Source of the DNA: Anaerolineae bacterium
GTDB taxonomy: Bacteria > Chloroflexota > Anaerolineae > Aggregatilineales > Phototrophicaceae
DNA length: 64,000 nucleotides
Direction: 5' to 3'
Assembly: GCA_022820125.1 (NCBI GenBank)
Contig: JAJEGA010000048.1
Location: 1 to 64,000 of the forward strand
Positions 32,034-41,742 of this stretch are shown piece after piece; the stretch's first letter is position 1; each line of letters opens with the position of its first letter. Under the pieces are notes generated by a model, which saw only the letters and a list, made by a program, of their open reading frames with translations, did no database searches and was not told where the DNA came from. The position numbers were made by a program, and so were the translations under genes.

Positions 32034-33185
32034 ATGCTGAATCGCAACATACCAGTTCAGAAATTCAACTTCATCGATTCCACCTTGCGCGAAGGCGAGC
32101 AGTTCCGCGGCACGCATTTCACTGTGGACGACAAGCGCGAGATCGCTGAATTGCTGGATCGCTTCGGTGTAGAGTATATGGAGCTGTCGACGCCGGTGGC
32201 CAGCCCGCAGAGCGCCGACGCCATTCGCGCGCTGGCTGATATGCCCCGCCGCTTCAAGCTGCTGACGCATATCCGCGCGAACATGGAAGACGCCCGGCTG
32301 GCGGTCGATTGCGGCGTTGACGGCGCTGATGTCTACATCGGAACCTCAGAATATATGCGCGAATACAGCCACGGCAAGAGCCTTGAGCAGGTCATTGACA
32401 TCGGGCAAGAAGTGATCGCCTTCCTAAATGAGCAAGGGCTTGAAACGCGCTTCAGCACCGAGGACACCTTCCGCAGCAATTTCGCCGATGTGATGACGGT
32501 GTATCGGGCGATGGACTTGGCGGGCGCGCATCGCGTCGGCGTCGCCGATACAGTGGGCATCGCCGACCCGCTGCAAACTTACAATCTGATTTCCAACCTG
32601 CGCGATGTCGTCAGCTGCGATATCGAGTTTCACGGGCATAACGACAGCAGCTGCGCCGTCGCCAACGCCTTTTGCGCCTTGCAAGCGGGCGCGACCCATA
32701 TTGACACCACCGTCCTGGGCATCGGCGAGCGCAATGGCATCACGCCGATGGGCGCGCTGATCGGCCGGCTCTATACCTGTGACAAGCGGCTGGTTGATAA
32801 ATACGAGCTTTGCCTGCTGCCCGAGATTGAACGAACGGTCGCCGAGAAGCTGGGCATCGAGATCCCTTACAACACGCCGATCACCGGCGACGTCGCCTTT
32901 CATCACAAGGCGGGCGTGCATACGAATGCGGTCCTCAAAAACCCGACCACCTACGAAGCGATCGACCCGGAGGATTTTGGCATGTCGCGCATCATCGATG
33001 TGGCGCATCGCCTGGTCGGTCGCAACGCCATCCGCGAATACGCCGCAGCCCGCGGCATCGCCCTGCCCGAGGACGTGCTCAGTCTGGCAACGGCGCAAGT
33101 CAAACTGATGGCGGACGAACGGCCGATTACCCAGGACGACGTTGACAAAATCCTCAGCAAGCTGATGCTGCCTCTCGGCGATTAA
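32034..33185 (+). CDS. hcs: Homocitrate synthase
   Basis: 383 residues, DRE-TIM metallolyase. It condenses acetyl-CoA and 2-oxoglutarate to homocitrate, the first AAA-pathway step and normally the lysine-inhibited one. DSTLREGEQF (15-24) and EFHGHNDSS are the metal- and substrate-binding signatures, and FHHKAGVHTNAVLKNPTTYE marks the homocitrate/isopropylmalate synthase family. The short length without the LeuA regulatory domain fits homocitrate synthase. It is the last gene of the lys run; its stop shares TTAA with the convergent MFS gene. Confidence 0.92.
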   Translation: MLNRNIPVQKFNFIDSTLREGEQFRGTHFTVDDKREIAELLDRFGVEYMELSTPVASPQSADAIRALADMPRRFKLLTHIRANMEDARLAVDCGVDGADVYIGTSEYMREYSHGKSLEQVIDIGQEVIAFLNEQGLETRFSTEDTFRSNFADVMTVYRAMDLAGAHRVGVADTVGIADPLQTYNLISNLRDVVSCDIEFHGHNDSSCAVANAFCALQAGATHIDTTVLGIGERNGITPMGALIGRLYTCDKRLVDKYELCLLPEIERTVAEKLGIEIPYNTPITGDVAFHHKAGVHTNAVLKNPTTYEAIDPEDFGMSRIIDVAHRLVGRNAIREYAAARGIALPEDVLSLATAQVKLMADERPITQDDVDKILSKLMLPLGD

Positions 33186-34468
33186 TCAGCCACCGCTACA
33201 TTTCGCTTCCCGCCGCCGGTTGCTTCCTGCGGATCATCCATTGGGATGACGTACACCAATATCGAAACTAATCCAGCGAGCGCGAAGATAGCGAAAGTCA
33301 GTTCGAAATTGACGGCGTCGACCAGCCAACCGCCGAAGACGGGCGCGAAAATCGTCACCGGCGCGATGAAGCTGTTCGCCATGCCAATGTAATAGGGGCG
33401 CTCGGCCACCGAGCCAAATTGCACGGTGATCGTCATGATCGTCGACCACTGAGCCGAGTTTACGAAACCGGTCAAGGCGAAGACGGCGTAAAACCACTGA
33501 GCATCGGTCGCCCACAAGGCGATTGCGATTGCCAACACCGTCAGCAGGTTGGCTGCAATTAATACGCGGCGGTGCCCCCAGCGATCGCCAATCCAACCGA
33601 TGACCGAGCTGCTCAGCGTATTGGACACCAGCAAGACGCTGGTCAAGACGCCGGCGAACTCGGGCGACATGTCGAAGCGGCGAATGCCGTAAATCGTATA
33701 AAAAGAAATGGCGGTCAGGCTCACAGCGGTTAACGCGCGCGCGACGAGAAACCAGCGAAAGTTTTCGTCTTCGCGCAAAATCTGGCGGAGGCGGCCGCCG
33801 AACTGACGCCACCTAACCGGCTCGGCGATGTTCTTTGGATCGCTCTTCGGCTCGTAGGTCATAGCCAGGAAGACAAATGAAATGAGCAGGCTGATGCCGG
33901 AAAGCAAGAACAGCAGCGAAAAACTCTGGGGGAAATCCAGCCTTTCAAGTATGACGCTCGCGAGCAAGGCGCCCCCCGCGCCAAAGAGATTGACGCAGGC
34001 TGACTGGATGCCGAAGAAGGCGCCAAGACGGTGCGGCGGCATGATTTTGCTGATCATGCTCTGCCAGGCGGTGCCGGTGAAGCCGCCGCCGAGCGATTGC
34101 ACAGCGAGCAGGAGCAGCGCCAACAGAAGCGCGACATCGGCGCCGATCTGCGGAATCATGAAAGCCAGCAGCGCTAGACCAAAATACGGGAAACGTTCGA
34201 CCAGCGTCATCGCCAACACCATCGGCTTGTAGCGCCGCAAACTGGCGACATAACTGGATGTCAACAATTGCGGCATTTGCCAGCCGATGTGGAATAGCGT
34301 GGCGACAAAGCCGATCAAGGCGGTCGATTCTGTAAGGTAAGACAGGAAGAGCGGGATTATGGTAACATAGGATGCCAAGCCCGATACGCCGAAGCCGAAC
34401 AAGCTGCCGTCAAGTATATTGACAACAGCGTTGTGTTGCAGTTTGTCGCGCAGATCCTGCGGCAGCAT
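33182..34468 (-). CDS. MFS transporter inside the lysine region
   Basis: About 428 residues, twelve hydrophobic segments with a cytosolic loop near residues 195-215. It sits on the opposite strand between hcs and hacA, splitting the lysine genes. A lysine or precursor export role is conceivable from position only; no substrate motif is visible. The ATG at 34468 with GGCGGA upstream is preferred to TTG 34507. Its stop overlaps the hcs stop in the palindrome TTAA. Confidence 0.87.
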   Translation of the reverse strand: MLPQDLRDKLQHNAVVNILDGSLFGFGVSGLASYVTIIPLFLSYLTESTALIGFVATLFHIGWQMPQLLTSSYVASLRRYKPMVLAMTLVERFPYFGLALLAFMIPQIGADVALLLALLLLAVQSLGGGFTGTAWQSMISKIMPPHRLGAFFGIQSACVNLFGAGGALLASVILERLDFPQSFSLLFLLSGISLLISFVFLAMTYEPKSDPKNIAEPVRWRQFGGRLRQILREDENFRWFLVARALTAVSLTAISFYTIYGIRRFDMSPEFAGVLTSVLLVSNTLSSSVIGWIGDRWGHRRVLIAANLLTVLAIAIALWATDAQWFYAVFALTGFVNSAQWSTIMTITVQFGSVAERPYYIGMANSFIAPVTIFAPVFGGWLVDAVNFELTFAIFALAGLVSILVYVIPMDDPQEATGGGKRNVAVAD

Positions 34469-34556
34469 GGATTCCGCCCGCGTAGTCCGTTCGGCGCCAA
34501 GCGGCAATTGTATCAGACTATCGGCATAGGCGTATCAAGAAAGCGGAGGGCATTTC

Positions 34557-35849
34557 TTGCCGCAGACCTTGACTGAAAAGCTGTTGGCGCGCGCCAGCGG
34601 ACGCGACTGGGTCCAGCCCGGCGAAATCGTCGTTGTCGAGCCTGATGTCATATTGAGCCACGACAACAGCGCCGCCATCGCCACACTGTTCGGGCAATTG
34701 CCGCAGAGGCGCGTCAAATATCCCGAGCGGCTGGCGATCACGCTTGATCACGCGGTCCCGCCACCGACAGCCAAACACGCGCGGAACCACGCGCGCATCC
34801 GCGAATTCGCGCGCGAGCAAGGCATTAAGAATTTCTTTGAAGTCGGTCGCGGCATTTGCCACCAGGTCTTATGCGAGGAGGGCTTGGTCGGCCCAGGCAC
34901 GACGCTGCTGGGCGCCGACAGCCACAGCACGCATTATGGCTGGCTGGGCGCCTTCAGCGCCGGCGTTGGACGCAGCGAAGTGGCGGCGCTTTGGGCGACC
35001 GGTCAGTTATGGCTGCGCGTCCCGCAGACGATGCGGATCTCACTTACTGGCGGGCTGCGGGCGGGGGTCACGACAAAGGATCTAACGATCAGCTTGATCG
35101 GCCAATTGTCATCCGACGGGGCGACTTACATGGCGGTGGAGTTTGACGGCGACGGTATTGGCGCCCTATCAGCGGACTCGCGCGCGGTGCTGACGAATAT
35201 GATGGCGGAGATGGGCGCCAAGAACGCCTGCATAGCGCCCGACGCCGGCACCTGGCGCTGGCTTGATGCGACCCTGCGGCGGACGCGCCCTGATGATCAC
35301 GACAGGCGGCTGGGTTTCTTTCGCGAGCGCGCGCTTTATCCTGATCCCGGCGCGAATTACGCTGTTCATCATATTGTCGATTTGAGCAAGATTGAACCTA
35401 TGGTTTCCTGCCCGCATAGCGTTGATCACGCGCTGCCTCTTTCGGAGATTGCCGGGAGAAAAGTTGATGTCGGATTTGTTGGCACCTGCACCAACGGCCG
35501 GCTGGAGGACATCGCGGCCGCCGCTGAAACAGTGCGAGGGCGGCGGCTGCAATCGCGGCTGATTGTGATACCGGCTTCTTCAATGGCGCTGCGCGATGCG
35601 GCGGAAGCCGGCTATATCGCCGACTTGATTGAAGCCGGCGCGACCATCGGCACTCCCGGCTGCGGACCTTGCATGGGGGTTCATCAAGGCGTATTGGCGC
35701 CGGGCGAGGTCTGCGTCAGCAGCGCCAATCGGAACTTCCGCGGGCGCATGGGCGAGCCTGATGCCGAGATTTACCTTGCGAATCCGGCAGTGGTTGCGGC
35801 GAGCTGCGTGACCGGTCGTCTGGTTCATCCGGCCGACTTGCCCGGCTGA
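34557..35849 (+). CDS. hacA: Homoaconitase large subunit
   Basis: 430 residues, the length of separate large subunits of the LeuC/HacA family. It dehydrates homocitrate and rehydrates to homoisocitrate with HacB. Cluster cysteines are in GTCTNGR (about 303-309) and GCGPCMG (about 363-369); [20 protein letters not shown] is the substrate region. The TTG start at 34557 has a strong GGAGGG at 6 bp, which decides it. LeuC is the alternative reading, but the position beside the lysine cluster and the absence of leu genes favour HacA. Confidence 0.85.
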   Translation: MPQTLTEKLLARASGRDWVQPGEIVVVEPDVILSHDNSAAIATLFGQLPQRRVKYPERLAITLDHAVPPPTAKHARNHARIREFAREQGIKNFFEVGRGICHQVLCEEGLVGPGTTLLGADSHSTHYGWLGAFSAGVGRSEVAALWATGQLWLRVPQTMRISLTGGLRAGVTTKDLTISLIGQLSSDGATYMAVEFDGDGIGALSADSRAVLTNMMAEMGAKNACIAPDAGTWRWLDATLRRTRPDDHDRRLGFFRERALYPDPGANYAVHHIVDLSKIEPMVSCPHSVDHALPLSEIAGRKVDVGFVGTCTNGRLEDIAAAAETVRGRRLQSRLIVIPASSMALRDAAEAGYIADLIEAGATIGTPGCGPCMGVHQGVLAPGEVCVSSANRNFRGRMGEPDAEIYLANPAVVAASCVTGRLVHPADLPG

Positions 35850-35895
35850 AGTCAAATCGACGAGATAGCGAACGCCGGGGAAGAGCGCGCAACGC

Positions 35896-36387
35896 ATGAA
35901 AAGAACCCAACATCGCGTTTGGAAATATGGCGATAACATCAACACCGATGTCATCTTTCCGGGCAAGCACACCTACACCATCGAGCACGATCCGGTCGAA
36001 CTGGGGCGCCATGCCCTGGAAGATCTCGACCCGAGCTTTGCCAGCGCCGCGCAACCCGGCGATGTCATCGTCGCCGGGCGCAATTGGGGCAATGGCAGCA
36101 GCCGCGAGCAAGCGGTCAAATGCCTGATTGCCGTCGGCCTGTACGCTGTAATTGCCAGCAGCTTCGCGCGGATTTACTACCGAAACGCGATCAACAGCGG
36201 CTTGCTGGTCATCACCTGCCCCGAGCTGGTCGCGCAGGTAAAGCAAGGCGACATAATCGAGATTGACATGGACGGGGCGCAGATTCATTGCGCGGGCAGG
36301 CGGTATCCGTTTCCGCCACTGCCGGAGCAGGTGCGGGAGATTGTGGCGGCGGGGGGGATTATCGCTTACTTGCAGCAACGTTCCTAA
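35896..36387 (+). CDS. hacB: Homoaconitase small subunit
   Basis: 163 residues, LeuD/HacB swivelling subunit that determines substrate specificity. GNGSSREQAVKCL is the conserved substrate loop and YYRNAINSGLLVI a further family motif. The DVIFPGKHTYTI segment near residues 18-29 is the loop region that differs between isopropylmalate isomerase and homoaconitase. It follows hacA by 46 bp. Homoisocitrate dehydrogenase, the next enzyme, is not in this window. Confidence 0.85.
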   Translation: MKRTQHRVWKYGDNINTDVIFPGKHTYTIEHDPVELGRHALEDLDPSFASAAQPGDVIVAGRNWGNGSSREQAVKCLIAVGLYAVIASSFARIYYRNAINSGLLVITCPELVAQVKQGDIIEIDMDGAQIHCAGRRYPFPPLPEQVREIVAAGGIIAYLQQRS

Positions 36388-36471
36388 ACGCAGCCCCCCT
36401 GAGCTCGCGGGTGATTTTCGCTCGTTTCGCTAGTAGTATTGCATGATTGCAATTTCGTCTGCGGAGTGCTT

Positions 36472-38007
36472 ATGCTAGCCATCGTCAACACCTGCGCCGT
36501 GATCGGCTTGGACGGGCAAATCGTCGAAGTGCAGACCGACTTCAACCCGCGCGCGGCGCTGCCCAGCTTCAACCTGGTTGGCTTGCCCGGCGTCGCCGTC
36601 CGCGAGAGCAAAGACCGCGCTCGCTCGGCGATTCGTAACAGCGGATTGCGCTTCCCCAACAAAGCCTACGTAGTCAATCTCTCGCCCGCTGATATTCATA
36701 AGCAGGGACCGTCCTACGACTTGGCGATTGCCATAGGCATCTTGGCCGCGACCGATCAAATTCCCCTTCACGTGCTGGACAATGCCATGTTCATCGGCGA
36801 GCTCTCGCTGGACGGCGGCATCCGCCACGTGCAAGGCGTCCTGCCGATGGTGTATACCGCCATGCAGCAGGGCTTGGACACGGTGTACGTGCCCGAAGCC
36901 GATGCCCCCGAAGCCGCGCTGATTCAGGACATAACAATCATTCCGGTGCAGTCGATCGGTCAGTTGGTCGAGCACCTTTATCAGCTGAATCCGATCACGC
37001 CATTCGAGTCCGATATGAACGGGCAAGACAAGGCGCGCCCCCTGGCTGATGGCGTCGAAGACTTCGCTGATATTCGCGGTCAGGAGCATGTCAAGCGCGC
37101 GCTGGAGGTAGCCGCCGCTGGCAATCACAACATCCTGATGTCGGGGCCGCCGGGCGCGGGCAAGAGCTTGCAGGCGCGGGCGCTGGCGGGCATCCTGCCT
37201 GCGTTGACCATGCAAGAATCGCTGGAAGTCACGCGGATATACTCCATCGTGGACATGCTTTCGCAAGACGAGCCGCTGGTGCGCCAGCGTCCCTTCCGCG
37301 CGCCGCACCACACGATATCGCAAGTTGGGCTGGTTGGCGGCGGATCAATGCCAAAGCCGGGCGAGATCAGCCTGGCGCATCGGGGCGTCCTCTTTCTCGA
37401 TGAGATAAACGAGCATTCAAGCAAAGTGCTGGAAGTGCTGCGTCAGCCGATTGAAGACAAAATTGTGACGATTAGTCGGGCGCGTGGCAGCTTAACTTTC
37501 CCCGCGAATTTCTTGCTGGTCGGCGCGCGCAACCCCTGCCCCTGCGGCTTCTATGGCGATCCGCTGCAAGCCTGCATCTGCACGCCCAATCAGATTCAGC
37601 GCTATCAATCGCGGATTTCAGGACCGATACTCGATCGCATCGACATCCACATAGATGTGCCGCGCGTTGACTTCGACAAGCTGATGGGAGACGAGCGCGC
37701 CGAAAGCTCGCGCGATATTCGCCAGCGCGTCGAGGTGGCGCGGCGCCGGCAAACTGAACGGTTCAGAGAGCGCCCGGGCCTCTTCGCCAATGCCGATATG
37801 ACCGTGAGCGAAATCGATCAGTTTTGCCCGCTGAACGACGAGGCGCGCGGGATTCTGACGCTATCGGTGAGGAAGCTGCAACTAAGCGCGCGCAGTTATC
37901 ATCGCGTGCTCAAACTCAGCCGCACGATTGCCGATCTCGACGCCTCCGCTGAAATCCAGGTGGCGCATATCGCCGAGGCGCTGCAATATAGACCGCCGGT
38001 CGATTAA
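36472..38007 (+). CDS. comM: ComM/YifB-family Mg-chelatase-like AAA+ ATPase
   Basis: 511 residues. The N-terminal ChlI-like domain (1-170), Walker A GPPGAGKS (about 224-231), Walker B LFLDEINEH (about 308-316) and a C-terminal Mg-chelatase subdomain with ARNPCPCGFYGD are all present. In naturally competent bacteria ComM drives branch migration during homologous recombination of incoming DNA. The ATG at 36472 has GGAG upstream. The stop is shared with the convergent hyuB stop (TTAA, 38004-38007). Confidence 0.92.
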   Translation: MLAIVNTCAVIGLDGQIVEVQTDFNPRAALPSFNLVGLPGVAVRESKDRARSAIRNSGLRFPNKAYVVNLSPADIHKQGPSYDLAIAIGILAATDQIPLHVLDNAMFIGELSLDGGIRHVQGVLPMVYTAMQQGLDTVYVPEADAPEAALIQDITIIPVQSIGQLVEHLYQLNPITPFESDMNGQDKARPLADGVEDFADIRGQEHVKRALEVAAAGNHNILMSGPPGAGKSLQARALAGILPALTMQESLEVTRIYSIVDMLSQDEPLVRQRPFRAPHHTISQVGLVGGGSMPKPGEISLAHRGVLFLDEINEHSSKVLEVLRQPIEDKIVTISRARGSLTFPANFLLVGARNPCPCGFYGDPLQACICTPNQIQRYQSRISGPILDRIDIHIDVPRVDFDKLMGDERAESSRDIRQRVEVARRRQTERFRERPGLFANADMTVSEIDQFCPLNDEARGILTLSVRKLQLSARSYHRVLKLSRTIADLDASAEIQVAHIAEALQYRPPVD

Positions 38008-39674
38008 GGCGTCGCGCCCGCGCCGGGTTCGCCAGGCTGCCGGTATCCGTTGCGCAGGTCGGTCTCAATCAAGGCCGGGTCGCGTTCGGCGGGGTCGCCC
38101 CAGCCGCCGCCGCCAGTAGAAATCTGCGTGACGATATCGCCCTTGTTGAAGGGACCAAAGAAGTAAACGCGCTGCGTGATTTCCGCTTCGCGCTCGCTGC
38201 CCGCCCAGGCGATTGCCTTGCTGACACCGGCATCACCGCCGCCATGCAACCCCCAAGGCTTGTTGATCGTGTTCTCATTCATCGTCTGAATGAGGATATT
38301 GTCCTCCAGCATTTCGTACTCGCGAATGACGCCGAAGCCGCCACGATACTTGCCTGCGCCCGCGCCCTCCAGATTAAAAGTATGCCGCAAGACCCGCAGC
38401 GGGTATCTTCCTTCGATTACTTCAGTCGGCGTATTTGGCGCGTTGCCATTGCCGACGAAGACAAGCCCGCTCGGTCCGTCGCCATGCGGGAAGGCGCCGC
38501 CGCCGCCATCAAGCGGCTCAATGAAGATGAAGGGCTCGCCATGCCGTGGATCCATGCGGTAGAAGACACAGCCGAACATTTGATAGGAGGCCGCCGGGCA
38601 GCGATCGGGAATGGCGTCGGATAGCGCGCGGACGATCAAGTGGACGACCATTTCGGCGACATAGCCGTAGGAATCGGTCGGCGCCGGATAGTGCGGGCTG
38701 ACCGCCGTATTGTCGGGCGCGGTCACGGTCAGCGGGCGCGTATGCCCATGATTCATCGGGTCAAAGGGCATGGTCAAGGATTTGAGCACGGTCTCAGCCA
38801 TGGCGACGGTGCCGATAAAGGGATGATTCGTGGGGCCGGCAACCGTGCCAGCAGTGCCAGTCCAGTCGATGCGCATTTCATCATCTTGCACTTCAACCGC
38901 GACCGCAATCCGATACGGCTTCTCCAATTCAACGCCGTCGTGATCCATGTTTACGCTGGCGGTATACAAACCGTCAGGGATTGCGCGAATCTTCGCCCGC
39001 ATCATCGCTTCGGATTGGTCGAATACTTGATCCATCGCCCGCTGAATGGTTGACGCGCCGTATCGCTCGCAGAGGGCGACATAGCGTCTGGCGCCCGTTC
39101 GACAGGCGGCGATCATGGCGTTGAGGTCGCCATGCACCAGTTCGGGAAAGCGCACATTTTTCAGTATGAAGCGCATGAAAGTTTGATTCAGTTCACCCGC
39201 CTCAACCAGCTTGTCGTGAAAAAATATCAAGCCCTCTTGATGTATGTCGGTTGTATCCGGGCACCAGCCGCCAGGCGTCTTGCCGCCGATATCAGCCCAA
39301 TGCGCCATCAGCGCCGAAAAAGCAACCAGTTTCCCCTCATAGAAAATCGGCATGTAGACGGCGGTATCGCTGATATGGGTGCCGGTTTCATAGGGTTCAT
39401 TCGCCAGCAGGATGTCGCCCTCGGCAAAGCCTTCCGCGCCCAACTCCCGAATGCCGCTGCGCACGGTAGGGCCGAGGCAGCCCATAAAACCGGGCAAGCC
39501 GGAGCCTTCCGCCAGCATCTCGCCGCGGTGGTTGGTTAGCGCCAAGCCGAAATCCTGAACTTCGTAGATGAGCGGATTATGCGCCGTTTTGATCAAGCTG
39601 ATCATCATTTCATCGGCGGCCGCCTTCAGCGCGTTTCTTATGACTTGCGTCGTTATGGGATCAACCTTGTTCAT
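38004..39674 (-). CDS. hyuB: Hydantoinase B/oxoprolinase family subunit
   Basis: 556 residues, the HyuB family length. With HyuA it forms an ATP-dependent amidohydrolase or carboxylase acting on N-methylhydantoin, 5-oxoproline or related cyclic amides, or on ketones in related enzymes. The opening DPITTQVIRNALKAAADEMMISLIKTAHNPLIYE and the C-terminal GGGGAFPHGDG and GGGGWGDPAERD Gly-rich segments are typical. The start overlaps the hyuA stop (ATGA). Exact substrate unknown. Confidence 0.92.
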   Translation of the reverse strand: MNKVDPITTQVIRNALKAAADEMMISLIKTAHNPLIYEVQDFGLALTNHRGEMLAEGSGLPGFMGCLGPTVRSGIRELGAEGFAEGDILLANEPYETGTHISDTAVYMPIFYEGKLVAFSALMAHWADIGGKTPGGWCPDTTDIHQEGLIFFHDKLVEAGELNQTFMRFILKNVRFPELVHGDLNAMIAACRTGARRYVALCERYGASTIQRAMDQVFDQSEAMMRAKIRAIPDGLYTASVNMDHDGVELEKPYRIAVAVEVQDDEMRIDWTGTAGTVAGPTNHPFIGTVAMAETVLKSLTMPFDPMNHGHTRPLTVTAPDNTAVSPHYPAPTDSYGYVAEMVVHLIVRALSDAIPDRCPAASYQMFGCVFYRMDPRHGEPFIFIEPLDGGGGAFPHGDGPSGLVFVGNGNAPNTPTEVIEGRYPLRVLRHTFNLEGAGAGKYRGGFGVIREYEMLEDNILIQTMNENTINKPWGLHGGGDAGVSKAIAWAGSEREAEITQRVYFFGPFNKGDIVTQISTGGGGWGDPAERDPALIETDLRNGYRQPGEPGAGATP

Positions 39675-41710
39675 GCCTGCGCTCGTTTCATAATCAGATT
39701 GCCATAATCATCGACGGTCGCTGACTGATCCGGCAAGACGAGCGCGGTGGAGGTCCACTCTTCGATGATCGCAGGACCTTCGATTACTGCGCCGGCGCCG
39801 AGGCCTTCGCGGTCATAAACTGGCGCGCTAAACCTGCCGTCATAGCCGCGGATTGTCACGCCGCGCTCTCCCTTTAAGGCGCTGCCACTCGGGTTGCTGG
39901 AGACCTTCTTCATAATCGGCTTGCTGGCGACGCCCATGATTGATACCTGCAGGTTAACGATTTCCGCATTCGCTTCCGGCAGCTTAAGCGAATAAGACCG
40001 TTCGTGATATTCATCAAGCCGTCGCCGGAGAGAGACCAGCCCATCGTCGAAATCGCTGGGTTGAATCGGCGTCTTTACCGTATGTTCCTGGCCATAGTAA
40101 CGCATAGCCGCATGAAACTGCACAAGCGTTTGCGCCGGTTTAACGCCATTCTGCGCGAAGCGTCCTCGCGCTTCAGCCTCCAGCTCCATGAGCTCAGACT
40201 TCAGCGCAGCGGCGGAAACCGCATCAAAAGCCCTCAAGAAGGTACGGACATAATCTTCGCCGAAGTCGGCATTAAGCAAGCCCCAGGCGGAAAAGGTCGC
40301 CGGATTCAAAGGAATGATCGCGCGAGCCGCGTCCAACTCGTTGAGCAGGAAGCCGGCGAAGAGCCCGCCGCCGCCGCCATAACAGACGAGCGTGAACAGC
40401 CGCGGATCGCGCCCGCGTTCAATCGTGATATTGCGGATCGCGAAAGCCATATTCATGTTGGCTAAATGAACGATGCCGGCCGCGGCGTCGATCAGGCTCA
40501 TATCCAGCGGCTCAGCGACGCGCTCTTTAACCACTTGCTCGGCGCGTCGCACGTTCAGGCTCATGCGCTCGCCCAGATAATAGTCTGGATCCAGATAACC
40601 GAGCAGGAGCTGCGCGTCGGTGACCGTTGCCAACTCCCCACCCATGTCGAGGCAGGCTGGTCCCGGCTCGGCTTCGACGCTTTGCGGTCCGATGCGCAAG
40701 CCGCCGGCTTCATCCAGCCAGGCGATGCTGCCGCCGCCAGCGCCGATCGACACAATATCGATAGTCGGCTGCAAAACAGGCCGCCGGTTGATTCGGTGTT
40801 CTGTCTGCTCCAAGGGCTGCCCATCAATGATGAGCGCGACGTCAAAGGTGGTGCCGCCGACATCAGCGGCGATCAAATTGCGCTCGCCCAGCTGCTTGCC
40901 CAGCGCGGCCACGCCAATGACGCCGCCGGCGGGTCCCGACGCTATGGTGCGAACCGGACCCTCGCGCGCCGCCTGCAGCGATGTGATGCCGCCGGAAGAC
41001 TGCATAATACTCAGCGCGCCGGGGAATTGCCGCCTGGCAAGCTCGCCTTGCAGCGCCCGTAGATAGCGCGCCAGTTTCGGCTTGGCATAGGCATTCAGCA
41101 CGGTGGTGGAGCTGCGCTCAAACTCGCGCCACTCGCGGCAGATCTCGGAAGAGATCGTCACCTCAATATCCGGCGCTTCTTGTTTGACGAGCGCGCGCAT
41201 CCTTTCTTCATGTCGCGGATTCAGGTATGAATGCAAGAAGATGACGGCGATGCCTTCGACGTCTTGCGCCTTCAGCTGTCGAATGGCGGCGCGCGCTTCG
41301 GCTTCGTCCAGCGGCGCGACCAGCTCGCCGCGGGCACCCAGGCGTTCGCTGACTTCCAGGCGCAGGTAGCGTTCAACCAAGGGCGCGGGCGGTCGATAAA
41401 ACAGATTGTAGATTTCTTCGCGGTTGCCGCGGCCGAGCTCGAGAACATCACGGAACCCCTTGGTCGTGATCAAGCCGACGCGAGCGCCCTTCTCTTGCAC
41501 AATCGTATTGATGACCATGGTCGAGCCATGAATAATCGTATTCAGCGCCGTCAAATCTACAGCCAGATTGTCAATGCCTTCGAAAAAGCGCCTTTCTAAC
41601 GAGCCGGACGAAGGCGACTTTTCGATGCGCACCTCGCCGGTGTCTTCATCCAGCGAGACAAAGTCGACGAAAGTCCCGCCTACGTCAATCGCCAATCGCT
41701 CCCGCGTCAT
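39671..41710 (-). CDS. hyuA: Hydantoinase A/oxoprolinase family subunit
   Basis: 679 residues. The ASKHA nucleotide-binding N-terminus AIDVGGTFVDF (about 7-17) and later DVGGTTFDVALI give the ATP site, and SIGAGGGSIAWLDEAGGLRIGPQSVEAEPGPAC is the family signature. The ATG at 41710 fits the conserved N-terminus; the longer frame has no conservation. It lies 32 bp after the ABC ATPase gene, showing that the importer and the enzyme are one operon. Confidence 0.93.
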   Translation of the reverse strand: MTRERLAIDVGGTFVDFVSLDEDTGEVRIEKSPSSGSLERRFFEGIDNLAVDLTALNTIIHGSTMVINTIVQEKGARVGLITTKGFRDVLELGRGNREEIYNLFYRPPAPLVERYLRLEVSERLGARGELVAPLDEAEARAAIRQLKAQDVEGIAVIFLHSYLNPRHEERMRALVKQEAPDIEVTISSEICREWREFERSSTTVLNAYAKPKLARYLRALQGELARRQFPGALSIMQSSGGITSLQAAREGPVRTIASGPAGGVIGVAALGKQLGERNLIAADVGGTTFDVALIIDGQPLEQTEHRINRRPVLQPTIDIVSIGAGGGSIAWLDEAGGLRIGPQSVEAEPGPACLDMGGELATVTDAQLLLGYLDPDYYLGERMSLNVRRAEQVVKERVAEPLDMSLIDAAAGIVHLANMNMAFAIRNITIERGRDPRLFTLVCYGGGGGLFAGFLLNELDAARAIIPLNPATFSAWGLLNADFGEDYVRTFLRAFDAVSAAALKSELMELEAEARGRFAQNGVKPAQTLVQFHAAMRYYGQEHTVKTPIQPSDFDDGLVSLRRRLDEYHERSYSLKLPEANAEIVNLQVSIMGVASKPIMKKVSSNPSGSALKGERGVTIRGYDGRFSAPVYDREGLGAGAVIEGPAIIEEWTSTALVLPDQSATVDDYGNLIMKRAQA

Positions 41711-41742
41711 GGTTGCGCGTCCTTGCTCTGCATCCGGATCAT

